A stretch of DNA of 64,000 nt, from NCBI GenBank assembly GCA_026129465.1, contig JAHCIA010000001.1, positions 3,796,001 through 3,860,000 of the forward strand, written 5' to 3'. Position 1 is the stretch's first letter; each line of letters opens with the position of its first letter. The position numbers were made by a program, and so were the translations under genes. This document shows, one piece after another, positions 43,275-51,673 of the stretch. The notes beneath the pieces are model-generated. The model did not search any database and had not been told where the DNA came from. It saw only the letters and a program-made list of their open reading frames with translations. This DNA comes from Flavobacteriales bacterium. GTDB taxonomy: Bacteria > Bacteroidota > Bacteroidia > Flavobacteriales_F > PHOS-HE28.

Positions 43275-43481
43275 ATCTCATGGAAGCGGCATTGCTGTCC
43301 GACACCTGACCATCAACGTCCCTATACGGTCAGGAACGAACGGAATGCAGCGGCTTCAGCCCACCAGTATGCCGACCTGACCTGAGCGATCCTCAGCGTG
43401 GGGCGGTCCCATCAGGTGCTTACGCCCTGGTGAACTGGCGCCGCTTCACGGGATGCGAGCGAACTTGCGTGATCTTTCGAC

Positions 43482-44024
43482 ATGTCGCCCGAAGAGAACC
43501 TGCGTCTTTTCCTTGGCACCTTGGTGCCCCGTGAGATCTGCGCCACGATCCGTGAGGCGGCGGCCCCACACCTGCGCGATCGCGCGTGGCGTGCGGCACC
43601 CGAGCGGCAATGGCATGTCACCGCGCTCTTCGTCGGCCAACGGTCTGCGGCGGACCTGGAAGTCATCCGCGACGCAGCGATACGCATCGCCGCGAGCACA
43701 GCACTCCTCAACTTGCACAACGGCGTGCTGTGCACCATGGGCCAGGAGCGCCCCACCATGATGTGGCTGCGCTTTCCGCCGCATGCCGGCCTCACCCAAC
43801 TGCACCATGCCCTGGCGCGCAGCACCGGTACCACACCGGTGCCCTGGCCGGTTTACACGCCGCATGTGACCATCGCGCGCAGCAAGGGATCACCGAATGC
43901 TTTCGTGGAAACGCGCATCACCGTGCCGGAACTCGCACTGGCGGAACTCACGCTGTTCCGCTCCGATCCCGGACCGGAGGGCACGGTGCACACCGCACTG
44001 GAAAGCTGGAAGCTCGGCGGGTAG
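43482..44024 (+). CDS. thpR: RNA 2',3'-cyclic phosphodiesterase (2H family, LigT)
   Basis: 180 residues with the two catalytic HxT motifs of the 2H superfamily: His45/Thr47 in WHVTALF and His128/Thr130 in YTPHVTIAR. The start RLFLGTLVP is typical. It opens 2',3'-cyclic phosphate ends of RNA and can ligate 2'-5' in vitro. GATCTTTC lies three bases before the ATG, again a very short gap. Confidence 0.93.
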   Translation: MSPEENLRLFLGTLVPREICATIREAAAPHLRDRAWRAAPERQWHVTALFVGQRSAADLEVIRDAAIRIAASTALLNLHNGVLCTMGQERPTMMWLRFPPHAGLTQLHHALARSTGTTPVPWPVYTPHVTIARSKGSPNAFVETRITVPELALAELTLFRSDPGPEGTVHTALESWKLGG

Positions 44025-44064
44025 CGCACGGTTTTCTTTCCAAGCTGCATGTTGTACCCCTGAA

Positions 44065-44084
44065 AATACCCTGGTCAGGGTATT
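44065..44084 (+). promoter_or_regulatory. 20-bp palindromic operator AATACCC-N6-GGGTATT
   Basis: AATACCCTGGTCAGGGTATT, a perfect 9-2-9 palindrome, followed by GTG. A second copy with the same arms lies at 48449. Each ends 25 bases before a CTTTG of the gene's -7 box, so it overlaps the expected -33 element. Confidence 0.7.
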
Positions 44085-44106
44085 GTGGCCGCCGCTGTGC
44101 GACCAA

Positions 44107-44114
44107 AAGCTTTG
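44107..44114 (+). promoter_or_regulatory. -7-like box AAGCTTTG
   Basis: Ends 19 bases before ATG 44134 and 40 before ATG 44155. Positioned like GTTCTTTG at 48490 relative to its palindrome. Confidence 0.45.
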
Positions 44115-44154
44115 TGCACGGCCAAGGGGCCCGATGCGACAAACCTCTTTCACC

Positions 44155-44661
44155 ATGGACAAGTCCAAGCTCCCCACCATCGTGCTGGCCCTGCTGATGC
44201 TGGCCACGCTCTTCCTGGTGTACCAGAACTACCGCCTGCGCGTGTCCTTGGATGGTTTGCGATTCGACGCCTGCGCCCGCGCCGAGACGCAATGCCGCGG
44301 CGCGTGCGATCAGGTGCGCGACCAGGCCCTCATGAGCGCAAGGCTCGATTCCGGTCTTTGTGTCCTGCCACGTCACCAGCGCATCACCGAGTGCCAGGTG
44401 CGTTTCGTCAACGATCCTGCGGCGCGCAGCCAATGCATCGAGGATGTGGAAGCGGACTTCCAGCGATGCATCGCACCCTCGCAGGCGCGGAAAGCGCGCG
44501 CACTGGAAGTGCATGAAAGCTGCCTGGCCGATTGCGCCGCGCGCTTGCGCGATTGCCACCGGCAGGATCTTTTCGACCAGGCCCAGCGGTGGCGGGACCG
44601 TTTCATGGAGATCGAGAAAGTGGTGGATCCGCGGCAGCCGCCACGGCCGGGCTTGCCTTAA
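44155..44661 (+). CDS. cysteine-rich membrane-anchored protein, function unknown
   Basis: 168 residues: one N-terminal transmembrane helix (LPTIVLALLMLATLFLVYQ), then an extracytoplasmic helical domain with ten cysteines. The pattern is mirrored: C-x6-C-x3-C near residues 40-51 (ACARAETQCRGAC) and C-x3-C-x6-C near 123-134 (CLADCAARLRDC). This suggests disulfide-locked helical hairpins or metal binding. Family not recognised. ATG 44134 in frame would add MRQTSFT. It is one of two genes behind the shared palindrome. Confidence 0.7.
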   Translation: MDKSKLPTIVLALLMLATLFLVYQNYRLRVSLDGLRFDACARAETQCRGACDQVRDQALMSARLDSGLCVLPRHQRITECQVRFVNDPAARSQCIEDVEADFQRCIAPSQARKARALEVHESCLADCAARLRDCHRQDLFDQAQRWRDRFMEIEKVVDPRQPPRPGLP

Positions 44662-44665
44662 GGGC

Positions 44666-46192
44666 TCAGCGCCGTCGCCGGGAGGTGGAGCGCAGTCCGA
44701 GCACCCCCAGCAGCGTGCGGGCAAGTTCGCGCACCACGGTGTTTGTGGCCTGCCGCTTCAACACTTCGGTGGGGTCGTTCACACGGCGTGTGGTGGTGCG
44801 CGGTGCGGGTTTCGTGGTCGGTGGGGGTGCATGTTCGGTCGCCTCGCGCATGCGGCGCTCCAGCATCTCATGCGCGCTGTCGCTATCCACCGTTTTGTTG
44901 TAACGGCCCGCGAGCACGCTGCGCGCCACCAGCCCGTCGATCTCCAGGGGCGAGAGCACATCCATGCGGCCCAGCGGCGCCCGCAGCAGGGTGTGCGCCA
45001 GGGGTGTGGGCATGCCCTTCTCGCTGAGGCCCGTCACCAGCGCTTCGCCGATGCCCAATGCGGTGATCAGTTTCTCGGTATCGTAGAAAGTGGTGAGCGG
45101 GTAATTGCGCGCGGTCTTGCGGATGGTGTCGTGGTCCTTGGCGGTGAAGGCCCGCAGGGCGTGCTGGACCTTCAGGCCCAACTGGCCAAGCACACGCTCG
45201 GGCACGTCGGAGGGGTCCTGCGTGCAGAAGATGATGCCCACGCCCTTTGAGCGGATCAGCTTCACGATCATCTCCAGTTGGTCCAGCAGAGCCTTGGAGG
45301 CCGTGTTGAAGATCAGGTGCGCCTCATCGATGAAGAGCACCAGTTTGGGCTTCTCGGCATCTCCCACTTCGGGGAAGGTGGAGTAGACCTCCGCCAGCAG
45401 GCAGAGCATGAAGGTGCTGAAGAGCCTTGGTCTATCCTGGATGTCGGTGAGGCGCACGATATGCACTACGCCCTGGCCGTCCCGCTGGGCCAGCAGGTCC
45501 TGCACATCGAACGAGGGCTCGCCGAAGAAACGCTCGGCCCCCTGTTGCTCGATCTCGATGAGTTTGCGCAGGATGATGTTCACCGTGGCCGGGCTTACCT
45601 GCCCGTAGGTGGCCTTGATCTTTTCCTTGCCCTCGTTGGTGGTGTACCGCAGCACGCGGCGCAGGTCCTTCAGGTCGAGCAGCGGCAGCTGGTTGTCGTC
45701 GCAATACTTGAACACGAGGGCCAGGACGCTCTGCTGGGTGTCGTTCAATTCCAGCACGCGGCCCAGCAGCACCGGCCCGAATTCGCTGATGGTGGCGCGC
45801 AGACGGGCGCCTGGTTCATCGCTCAGGCTCAGCAACTCCACCGGCGTGCCTTGTGGGGCGTAGGGCAGGCCCAGCCGTTCATGCCGCTCGGTGATCTTGG
45901 CGTTCACCGTGCCAGGCGCGGCGATACCGCTCAGGTCGCCCTTCACATCCATCAGCAGGCTGGGCACGCCCTGTAGGGAAAGTTGTTCGGCCAGCAGTTG
46001 CAGCGTTTTGGTCTTGCCGCTGCCGGTGGCGCCGCAGATCAGCCCATGCCGGTTCAGTGTGCGCAAGGGCAGTTTTACCTGGCAGCCTGGCGGTACCTCG
46101 CCGTTCAGCAGCGCGCCGCCCAGTACGATGTGCGCACCCGGCGTGGCGTAGCCAGCCTCCATGGTGCGGATGAATTCCTCCCGGTCGCTCAT
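44666..46192 (-). CDS. HerA-like ATPase, DUF853 family
   Basis: 508 residues, P-loop ATPase of the FtsK/HerA class: GLICGATGSGKTKTLQLL (Walker A), LLMDVKGDLSGIAAPG, KLVLFIDEAHLIFNTAS (Walker B) and IIFCTQDPSDVPERVLGQLG. This is the DUF853/YjgR family; its DNA- or protein-related role is not established. The C-terminal 90 residues are basic and proline-rich. ATG 46192 follows a TTCCTTTG sequence by 16 bases. Confidence 0.9.
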   Translation of the reverse strand: MSDREEFIRTMEAGYATPGAHIVLGGALLNGEVPPGCQVKLPLRTLNRHGLICGATGSGKTKTLQLLAEQLSLQGVPSLLMDVKGDLSGIAAPGTVNAKITERHERLGLPYAPQGTPVELLSLSDEPGARLRATISEFGPVLLGRVLELNDTQQSVLALVFKYCDDNQLPLLDLKDLRRVLRYTTNEGKEKIKATYGQVSPATVNIILRKLIEIEQQGAERFFGEPSFDVQDLLAQRDGQGVVHIVRLTDIQDRPRLFSTFMLCLLAEVYSTFPEVGDAEKPKLVLFIDEAHLIFNTASKALLDQLEMIVKLIRSKGVGIIFCTQDPSDVPERVLGQLGLKVQHALRAFTAKDHDTIRKTARNYPLTTFYDTEKLITALGIGEALVTGLSEKGMPTPLAHTLLRAPLGRMDVLSPLEIDGLVARSVLAGRYNKTVDSDSAHEMLERRMREATEHAPPPTTKPAPRTTTRRVNDPTEVLKRQATNTVVRELARTLLGVLGLRSTSRRRR

Positions 46193-46311
46193 GTTGATCC
46201 TTGTGGCGCAAAGGAAACACGGGTCGGCGGCCTGCCGCATGGGCGATCCGCGGTCCACCGGCAGAAATCATCACCAGCCCTGCGGCAACGGCACTGGTCG
46301 GCAAGTCCCCT

Positions 46312-46319
46312 TATCCTTG
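46312..46319 (+). promoter_or_regulatory. -7-like box TATCCTTG
   Basis: Ends five bases before ATG 46325. Confidence 0.5.
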
Positions 46320-46324
46320 CACGC

Positions 46325-46714
46325 ATGTCCGCCGCCCCGCCTTTCCGCGACACACCCCTGGCCACCGTCCGCTACACCGCGCCGGACCGCGTGGAGGTGC
46401 GTTTCAAGCCCGGCGTGCCATTCACCGTGCCCGGCATCGAGGAGATGATGCGTGTACGCCAGGAGCTCGGTGCCGCCGGGCCGCACCGCGCCATCATGCT
46501 GCTGCCCGATCATGTGGAGTTCGACATCCCCATGATCACCACCGACCACTACGCGCAATTGCCCCAGCCCAACACGCTGGCCGTGGCCTGGGTGGCGCGC
46601 AACGAACGCAACGCCACCTTCACCCGCATGTACCTGGCCGCGTGGCCGCCACCCTTCCCCGCCGAGGTGTTCCTGGAGGAGGAAGAGGCGCACCAATGGC
46701 TGGGGTGGGGGTGA
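46325..46714 (+). CDS. small conserved protein, STAS/SEC14-like (DUF7793 type)
   Basis: 129 residues, cytosolic. The pattern GVPFTVPGIEEMMRVRQEL, FDIPMITTDHYAQL, NTLAVAWVARNERN, PPPFPAEVFLEEEEAHQWL matches, from memory, small Bacteroidota proteins grouped as DUF7793, with an alternating beta-alpha layout like STAS domains. Function unknown. Confidence 0.6.
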   Translation: MSAAPPFRDTPLATVRYTAPDRVEVRFKPGVPFTVPGIEEMMRVRQELGAAGPHRAIMLLPDHVEFDIPMITTDHYAQLPQPNTLAVAWVARNERNATFTRMYLAAWPPPFPAEVFLEEEEAHQWLGWG

Positions 46715-46760
46715 TGTGGAAGCGTTGATGGGAAGTATGGCGACATGCCGTCGCAGCCAC

Positions 46761-46796
46761 ATCCGTCCAATACCGTTCATCCAATTCCATTCCCGG
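46761..46796 (+). repeat. diverged copy of the 50693-type intergenic element
   Basis: ATCCGTCCAATACCGTTCAT then CCAATTCCATTCCCGG. By eye, 27 of 36 positions agree with the copy at 50786-50821, all in the same orientation, with no gap. Confidence 0.5.
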
Positions 46797-46855
46797 TTTC
46801 CTTGTACCGGCATGCGGCTGTTTCACCTTGGTGTGGCATAGTGGGGCGCGCTCCG

Positions 46856-46863
46856 TAGCTTCG
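46856..46863 (+). promoter_or_regulatory. -7-like box TAGCTTCG
   Basis: Ends four bases before ATG 46868. Confidence 0.55.
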
Positions 46864-46867
46864 GTCT

Positions 46868-48430
46868 ATGCTCCTCCGGACCACGCTTCCCCTATTGCTC
46901 GCCATCGCCTGCTTCCATTCCGCCGCCGGGCAGGAACCCGTGTGGAGTCCTGATGTGGCCTCCATCATCTACACCAAGTGCGCGCATTGCCACCACGATG
47001 GCGGAATCGGGCCCTTCAGCCTGATGAGCTACAGTGATGTGGTGGCCCAGGGCAACGCGGTGGCCTATGCGGTGCAAACGCGGCACATGCCCCCCTGGCC
47101 TGCCGACCCCGCGTATCGCAGCTACGCTTACCAGAACGCGCTGACGCAGGACGAGATCGACGCCATCGTGGACTGGGTGAATTTCGGGGTACCGCTCGGC
47201 GACCTGGACCTGGAACCCGCACCACCGGTGTTCGGCCCGGCCGGCTCATTGCTGGACACCATCCACCACGTGGTGGCCATCGAGCCCTACACCCTGCAGT
47301 TCAATACCGATGAGTACCGCTGGTTCGTGCTGCCCACCAACTTTCCGGACACGGTTTTCGTCAACGGACTTGAAGTGATCCCCGGCCTCAAGGCCGTGGT
47401 ACACCACGCGGACATTTCCTACGACGCCACGGGCATCAGCGCGGCGCTGGACGCGCAGGACCCGCTGCCGGGTTTCAACAGCAGCACCGGTTCGCCCTAC
47501 TACAGCTACTACATGAACGCGTGGCAGCCCGGCGGCAATCCGCTGAAATACCCGCCTGACTGGGGCATACCCATACCGCCCGGCGCGGACCTGGTGCTGG
47601 AGATCCACTACGGGCCCGGCGCGCAGGGGCAAACGGACAGCACCCGCATGAACCTGCGCTTCGTCACCGCGCCGGGGCCGGTGAGGCGCGTGCGCGTGGG
47701 CTGGACCCTCTACGACTCGCCACCCGTGCTCATCGATGGGCCGCTGATGATCCCCGCCAACACCATCCGCACCTTCCATCAGGTCTTCACCCTGCCCAAC
47801 GACCGGTCCTACCTCTCCATCTGCCCGCACATGCACCAGCTGGGCAAGTCGTACAAGGTGTGGGCGGTGGTGCCCGGCGGCGACACCATACCGCTGGTGA
47901 ACATACCGCAGTGGATGTTCCACTGGCAGCTCTACTACACCTTCCAGCAGGTGCAGGTGCTGCCCGCCGGCACCGTGCTCATGAGTGAGGGCGTGTATGA
48001 CAACACCATCTTCAATCCTTACAACCCCAACATGCCGCCGCAGCATGTGTACCACGGCCCCACCACGGCGGATGAGATGTTCCTCTGCTACTTCATCTGG
48101 GCCAACAGCAAGCCCGGCGATGAGCACATCGTGCTGGACAGCACATTGGTGACACAAGTGCCCGAAGCCTCCCTTGGCATGGCGCCCCTGGGCCTCTTTC
48201 CCAACCCCACGCTGGGCATGGTGCACTTCGCCGTGCCCGACCACGTGGGCCCGCGCGTGCATGGCGTGGTGCGCGACGGCACCGGCCGCGTGGTGCTCGA
48301 GACCACATTGCACCGCGCGCCCGATGAGCTCTTTTTCCGGCAGGATCTGGAGCAGCTGGCGCCCGGCATCTACACCGTGGAGCTGGTGAAGGGGGAGTGG
48401 CGCGGCGCGGGAAGAGTGGTCAGGTGGTAG
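46868..48430 (+). CDS. T9SS-secreted cytochrome c / copper type II monooxygenase-like protein
   Basis: 520 residues. Signal peptide about 1-21 (LLRTTLPLLLAIACFHSAAG); a c-type haem site C38-x2-C-H (CAHCHHDGG, with MPPWPADP as a possible axial-ligand loop); residues about 130-410 resemble the ascorbate-dependent copper type II monooxygenase fold (HHADISYDA, VLEIHYGPG, ICPHMHQLGKSYKVWA with an HxH pair); a sorting domain from LFPNPTLGM. A surface redox enzyme is likely; the substrate is unknown. Confidence 0.8.
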   Translation: MLLRTTLPLLLAIACFHSAAGQEPVWSPDVASIIYTKCAHCHHDGGIGPFSLMSYSDVVAQGNAVAYAVQTRHMPPWPADPAYRSYAYQNALTQDEIDAIVDWVNFGVPLGDLDLEPAPPVFGPAGSLLDTIHHVVAIEPYTLQFNTDEYRWFVLPTNFPDTVFVNGLEVIPGLKAVVHHADISYDATGISAALDAQDPLPGFNSSTGSPYYSYYMNAWQPGGNPLKYPPDWGIPIPPGADLVLEIHYGPGAQGQTDSTRMNLRFVTAPGPVRRVRVGWTLYDSPPVLIDGPLMIPANTIRTFHQVFTLPNDRSYLSICPHMHQLGKSYKVWAVVPGGDTIPLVNIPQWMFHWQLYYTFQQVQVLPAGTVLMSEGVYDNTIFNPYNPNMPPQHVYHGPTTADEMFLCYFIWANSKPGDEHIVLDSTLVTQVPEASLGMAPLGLFPNPTLGMVHFAVPDHVGPRVHGVVRDGTGRVVLETTLHRAPDELFFRQDLEQLAPGIYTVELVKGEWRGAGRVVRW

Positions 48431-48448
48431 GGGGGGAATGGCCCAAGA

Positions 48449-48468
48449 AATACCCGGACCCGGGTATT
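48449..48468 (+). promoter_or_regulatory. 20-bp palindromic operator, second copy
   Basis: AATACCCGGACCCGGGTATT followed by GTG, as at 44065. Arms AATACCC/GGGTATT are identical; only the central six bases differ. It ends 24 bases before CTTTG (48493). Confidence 0.7.
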
Positions 48469-48489
48469 GTGAAGCATGTCGCCCCCGGG

Positions 48490-48497
48490 GTTCTTTG
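48490..48497 (+). promoter_or_regulatory. -7-like box GTTCTTTG
   Basis: Ends 18 bases before ATG 48516. The TTG following the palindrome lies 20 bases upstream, a suitable -33 spacing. Confidence 0.45.
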
Positions 48498-48515
48498 TGG
48501 AAACCCTTCCACATC

Positions 48516-49433
48516 ATGAGAAGCACGATCTTACTATTGCTCGCATTCGTGCAAACACTTGGCTCTTGGGCGCAAGGAACAACCCAGAAGGTGAGTTACA
48601 TCCTGAAGGACAAGACCACCAACTTGACCGTCTATGCGGATGCCCAAGGCAAACCGGATTTCAACAAACCGAGGGTATTGGACGGTTGGCTGTTGTTCAA
48701 CAAAGTCAACGACAAGCATATCGTGTCGGTACCTGCGGACAAGAAGGGCACCTACATCAAGATCCAGATCCCAGGGAGATCCTGCTCCCAACGTAGCGGG
48801 TTGGATCTTGTTAAGTACTGTGGAAATTGCAAGGACCATCCATCCGATCGGATCACGGCTTGTGACTATGGGATGGCATTTTGGGTGTTGAGTGATTTGA
48901 TCAGAAGCGCGGATGATTTTGACACGGAGGAGGGGAAAAAGAACGCCCCGGTCGCTCCGGTCTACAACACGAGAAGTTGGGATATCAATGTGGGCGTGGT
49001 GAGTCTTGCGGGCAAGATCCGACCCGAACGTGGGCGCTTACCCACCATGTTGGACACGGATGTGAACCTGGGTTCCAGCATCAGCTTCCGCCGACGGCTT
49101 CATGGTACCAGGGACTACCACTTGTCCTTCGCACTGACCACAGGTTACCAGAGCACCCGAATGACCTCCTACAACAACACCTCGATCGATGGGGATGGCG
49201 TGGAGAGTGTTTCATCCATGATCAACGGCTTGGGTTTGGTCTTGGATTTCGACCGTGTGCAGCTCTGTGGATTCGCGGGGATGGACACCGCTTTTGGCCG
49301 GCTTTCCAAGCACTATGAGTATCAGGGAACACCTTGGTTCGGACTGGCGTTGGGATTGAACATACTCAAGGATGCGGACAGGAATGCACTACCCGACTTA
49401 GGTGGCCCCATGTCCAAGATCCAGAATTTGTGA
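48516..49433 (+). CDS. secreted or outer-membrane protein, cysteine cluster, function unknown
   Basis: 305 residues. Signal peptide MRSTILLLLAFVQTLGSWAQ; a cysteine cluster C-x11-C-x2-C-x10-C at about 94-120 (SCSQRSGLDLVKYCGNCK...); the second half alternates like a beta-barrel (WDINVGVVSLAGKIRPERG, SISFRRRLHGTRDYHLSFAL, FGLALGLNILKD). Family not recognised. Base composition is visibly lower in GC than its neighbours. Expressed behind the shared palindromic operator. Confidence 0.65.
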   Translation: MRSTILLLLAFVQTLGSWAQGTTQKVSYILKDKTTNLTVYADAQGKPDFNKPRVLDGWLLFNKVNDKHIVSVPADKKGTYIKIQIPGRSCSQRSGLDLVKYCGNCKDHPSDRITACDYGMAFWVLSDLIRSADDFDTEEGKKNAPVAPVYNTRSWDINVGVVSLAGKIRPERGRLPTMLDTDVNLGSSISFRRRLHGTRDYHLSFALTTGYQSTRMTSYNNTSIDGDGVESVSSMINGLGLVLDFDRVQLCGFAGMDTAFGRLSKHYEYQGTPWFGLALGLNILKDADRNALPDLGGPMSKIQNL

Positions 49434-49587
49434 TCGAGCCGCGTCAATGGCGACAGGTGGGCCAGCACTATCAATGGGATAGCTCCCGCCCATACCTGCG
49501 CAAGGTCTCCTCCTGCGCTGGGGGGCCTGCGGAGATAATGTTGGGAGAAGGGGGTGAGGGTGCATTACCATGATGCACCGCCCCACC

Positions 49588-50565
49588 TCAACGCGCCGGT
49601 TTCTCCCCGGGCTTGAAGACGATCTGGGCGATGTGCTTGTTGGTGGGGGGCAGGCTGCGCAGGTAGCGGTAGATGGCTTTGAGCTCCAGGGTGTCCATGC
49701 GGCTTACGAAGCCCCAAGGCATGTGCGAGCCAGGCTGGAGGCGGCCGGTCTTGAAGCGTTTGATGAAGGTGGCCTCGTCCCAGGCGGCGATGTGGCCGGT
49801 CTCGGGGTCGGGCGTGAGGTTGGGGGTGACGAAGGACCAGCCCTGGCTGAAGGTATCGGGTTCCATGTAGAACCCCCCGGCGAAGGGGGTGCCGATGTAG
49901 GCGCCGGTGTTCATGTCGCGATCGGTGTGGCAGCCCACGCAATCGGCCACGAAGTTGGCCAGGTAGCGGCCGTAGGCAGCTGTGCTGTCGCGCTGCACCC
50001 GCGCGGGCGGCGGCTCCTTGGGCTGGTCGGGGGGGATGAGGCCCAGGGCCTTCACCATCTTGCCCAGGAAGGTGTACTCATGCGCTGGCAAGGCGTGGTC
50101 CACCGGTGGCTGGCTGCGCAGGAAGGATATCACCGCGGTGAGGTCCTCATCGCTGAGGCCCTGGAAGGGCATGAAGGGCAGCAGGCCGCGCCCATCGTGG
50201 CCCACGGAGTAGCGCAGGGCGCGGGCCAGTTCGCCGTCCGTACGATCGGCGATGCCCGTGGCGTGTGGTGTGATGTTGGGCGCGCGGAAGGTGCCAGGTG
50301 GAATGGTGAGTTCCCAGCCGCCGCTCAGCGGGTCCATGGCGCCTTCCTCCACGGCCATCAGCCGGTCCATGGGCATGTGGCAGGCCGCGCAGTGCGCCGG
50401 CCCATAGGCCAGGTATCGGCCCCGGGCGATCACATCCGGGTCAGTGCTGGCCTGTATGTCCGGGTAGGGCGCATCGTAGTGCTTGTTCCAGGTCAGTTCC
50501 ACAAAGAGCCAGAAGCCCGCCACCAGAAGTGCCAGCAGCAGGAGGATCCGTTTCATCCATTTCAT
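49588..50565 (-). CDS. membrane-anchored dihaem cytochrome c
   Basis: 325 residues: an N-terminal helix (ILLLLALLVAGFWLFVELTW), then two class I cytochrome c domains with C59-x2-C62-H63 (CAACH) and C209-x2-C212-H213 (CVGCH). Candidate axial methionines lie in LLPFMPFQGLSDEDL and GSHMPWGFVSRMD. Periplasm-facing electron carrier; partners unknown. ATG 50556 is an alternative start. Confidence 0.9.
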   Translation of the reverse strand: MKWMKRILLLLALLVAGFWLFVELTWNKHYDAPYPDIQASTDPDVIARGRYLAYGPAHCAACHMPMDRLMAVEEGAMDPLSGGWELTIPPGTFRAPNITPHATGIADRTDGELARALRYSVGHDGRGLLPFMPFQGLSDEDLTAVISFLRSQPPVDHALPAHEYTFLGKMVKALGLIPPDQPKEPPPARVQRDSTAAYGRYLANFVADCVGCHTDRDMNTGAYIGTPFAGGFYMEPDTFSQGWSFVTPNLTPDPETGHIAAWDEATFIKRFKTGRLQPGSHMPWGFVSRMDTLELKAIYRYLRSLPPTNKHIAQIVFKPGEKPAR

Positions 50566-50692
50566 GGCAGAGGATTTTCATGGTGAATCTATCCGTGGGG
50601 GGGGTGAAATGCAAGCCCGTGGCCGCGCTGGCCAGCGGCACTGCCTTCAGCTTCACCGCCCAGATGGTCGATGGTGCTGACGCCGTCCAGCA

Positions 50693-50829
50693 CGCCCCGC
50701 ATCATTTCCGTTCATGCACGTTCATCCATGTCCATGCACGGTTCTTCGCATCAGGCCAGCGTTGAAGCCCAAGTCGCCCCGCATCATATCCGTTCATGCA
50801 CGTTCATCCACATCCATGCACGGTTCTTC
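50693..50829 (+). repeat. 55-bp direct repeat, two copies
   Basis: Copies 50693-50747 and 50775-50829, period 82, differ at only three positions by eye. Each begins CGCCCCGCATCAT and ends CATGCACGGTTCTTC, with internal TTCATGCACG/TCCATGCACG units. The gap 50566-50923 otherwise shows only the terminator at its right end. Confidence 0.88.
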
Positions 50830-50860
50830 AGGCCGGCCCACACTGCGCCGTCAGGCTGGT

Positions 50861-50895
50861 AGAAAAACAGGAATGCGCCCCTCGGGGCGCATTCC
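50861..50895 (-). terminator. terminator of the SnoaL-like lipoprotein gene
   Basis: Perfect 11-bp stem GGAATGCGCCC (50870-50880) with GGGCGCATTCC (50885-50895), four-base loop; on the minus strand it is followed by TGTTTTTCT. Confidence 0.85.
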
Positions 50896-50923
50896 ATTTC
50901 TTCCAGAACTGAAGAGAAGCGGT

Positions 50924-51442
50924 TCAGCTGGCGGTGGCGGCAGCCTCCTTGGCTTTGGCGCTCACGCTCATTTCCCGGATGCACTCCCAGCCGTTGGCGG
51001 TCTTGCGGAACACGGCCATGTAGGTGCCATGGTCCAATACGTTGCCTTGGGCATCGGAATCGGTCCACGAGCCGATCTCGGTCACGTGGTCCAGGCCCAC
51101 GAAGATGTCCTGCACCTTGAACACGGGCACGACGTTCAGGCTGTCCTGTTCCATGCGCTCCGCCATTTCCGCGCGCAATGCGGCCTTGCCCTGGAGGGCT
51201 TCCTTGCCCGTGCGGTAGCTCACGATATCCTCCGCGTAATAGGCCATGATGGTCTCCACGTCCTTGTTGGCGGCGGCCTTGGCGTAGACCTCCTCCATGT
51301 CCGTGATGGCGGCGGTGATGGCGCCCACATCGGGCGGCGGTGGTGCGGACTCGGCGGGGGCCGGGGCCGTGTTGCACGCGGTGCCGCACAGGGCCAGGGC
51401 CGCAGCGGCAAGCAGGGTGGGGAAAGCAGTGGATCGTGTCAT
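50924..51442 (-). CDS. lipoprotein with SnoaL/DUF4440-like (NTF2 fold) domain
   Basis: 172 residues. Lipoprotein signal ending GTAC (Cys23), an alanine-proline linker, then an NTF2-like domain: MEEVYAKAAANKDVETIMAY, YAEDIVSYRTGKEALQGKAA, TYMAVFRKTANGWECIRE. The fold is used both for enzymes and for ligand binding; the role is open. It ends at a strong terminator. No clear -7 box near the start. Confidence 0.83.
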   Translation of the reverse strand: MTRSTAFPTLLAAAALALCGTACNTAPAPAESAPPPPDVGAITAAITDMEEVYAKAAANKDVETIMAYYAEDIVSYRTGKEALQGKAALRAEMAERMEQDSLNVVPVFKVQDIFVGLDHVTEIGSWTDSDAQGNVLDHGTYMAVFRKTANGWECIREMSVSAKAKEAAATAS

Positions 51443-51673
51443 GGCAGGAAAGGGTTGGGGTGGTTGGACCAGGACGGGATCGTCCAGTCGATGTAAAGTT
51501 CATTATTCCCCAGTGGGATGCAACTTTTCGGGGCACGCATCCAGGGGTCGGGTGGAGCCGCCCCCACACCGTTCCCCGCCTCGGTGGGACCGCCCCCCGG
51601 GGGCACCGTCACCTTTTGGCACGGACTTCCGTTGAATGCTGCGGGCCAGCCGACGAAACGGCCTCCTGGTCAG

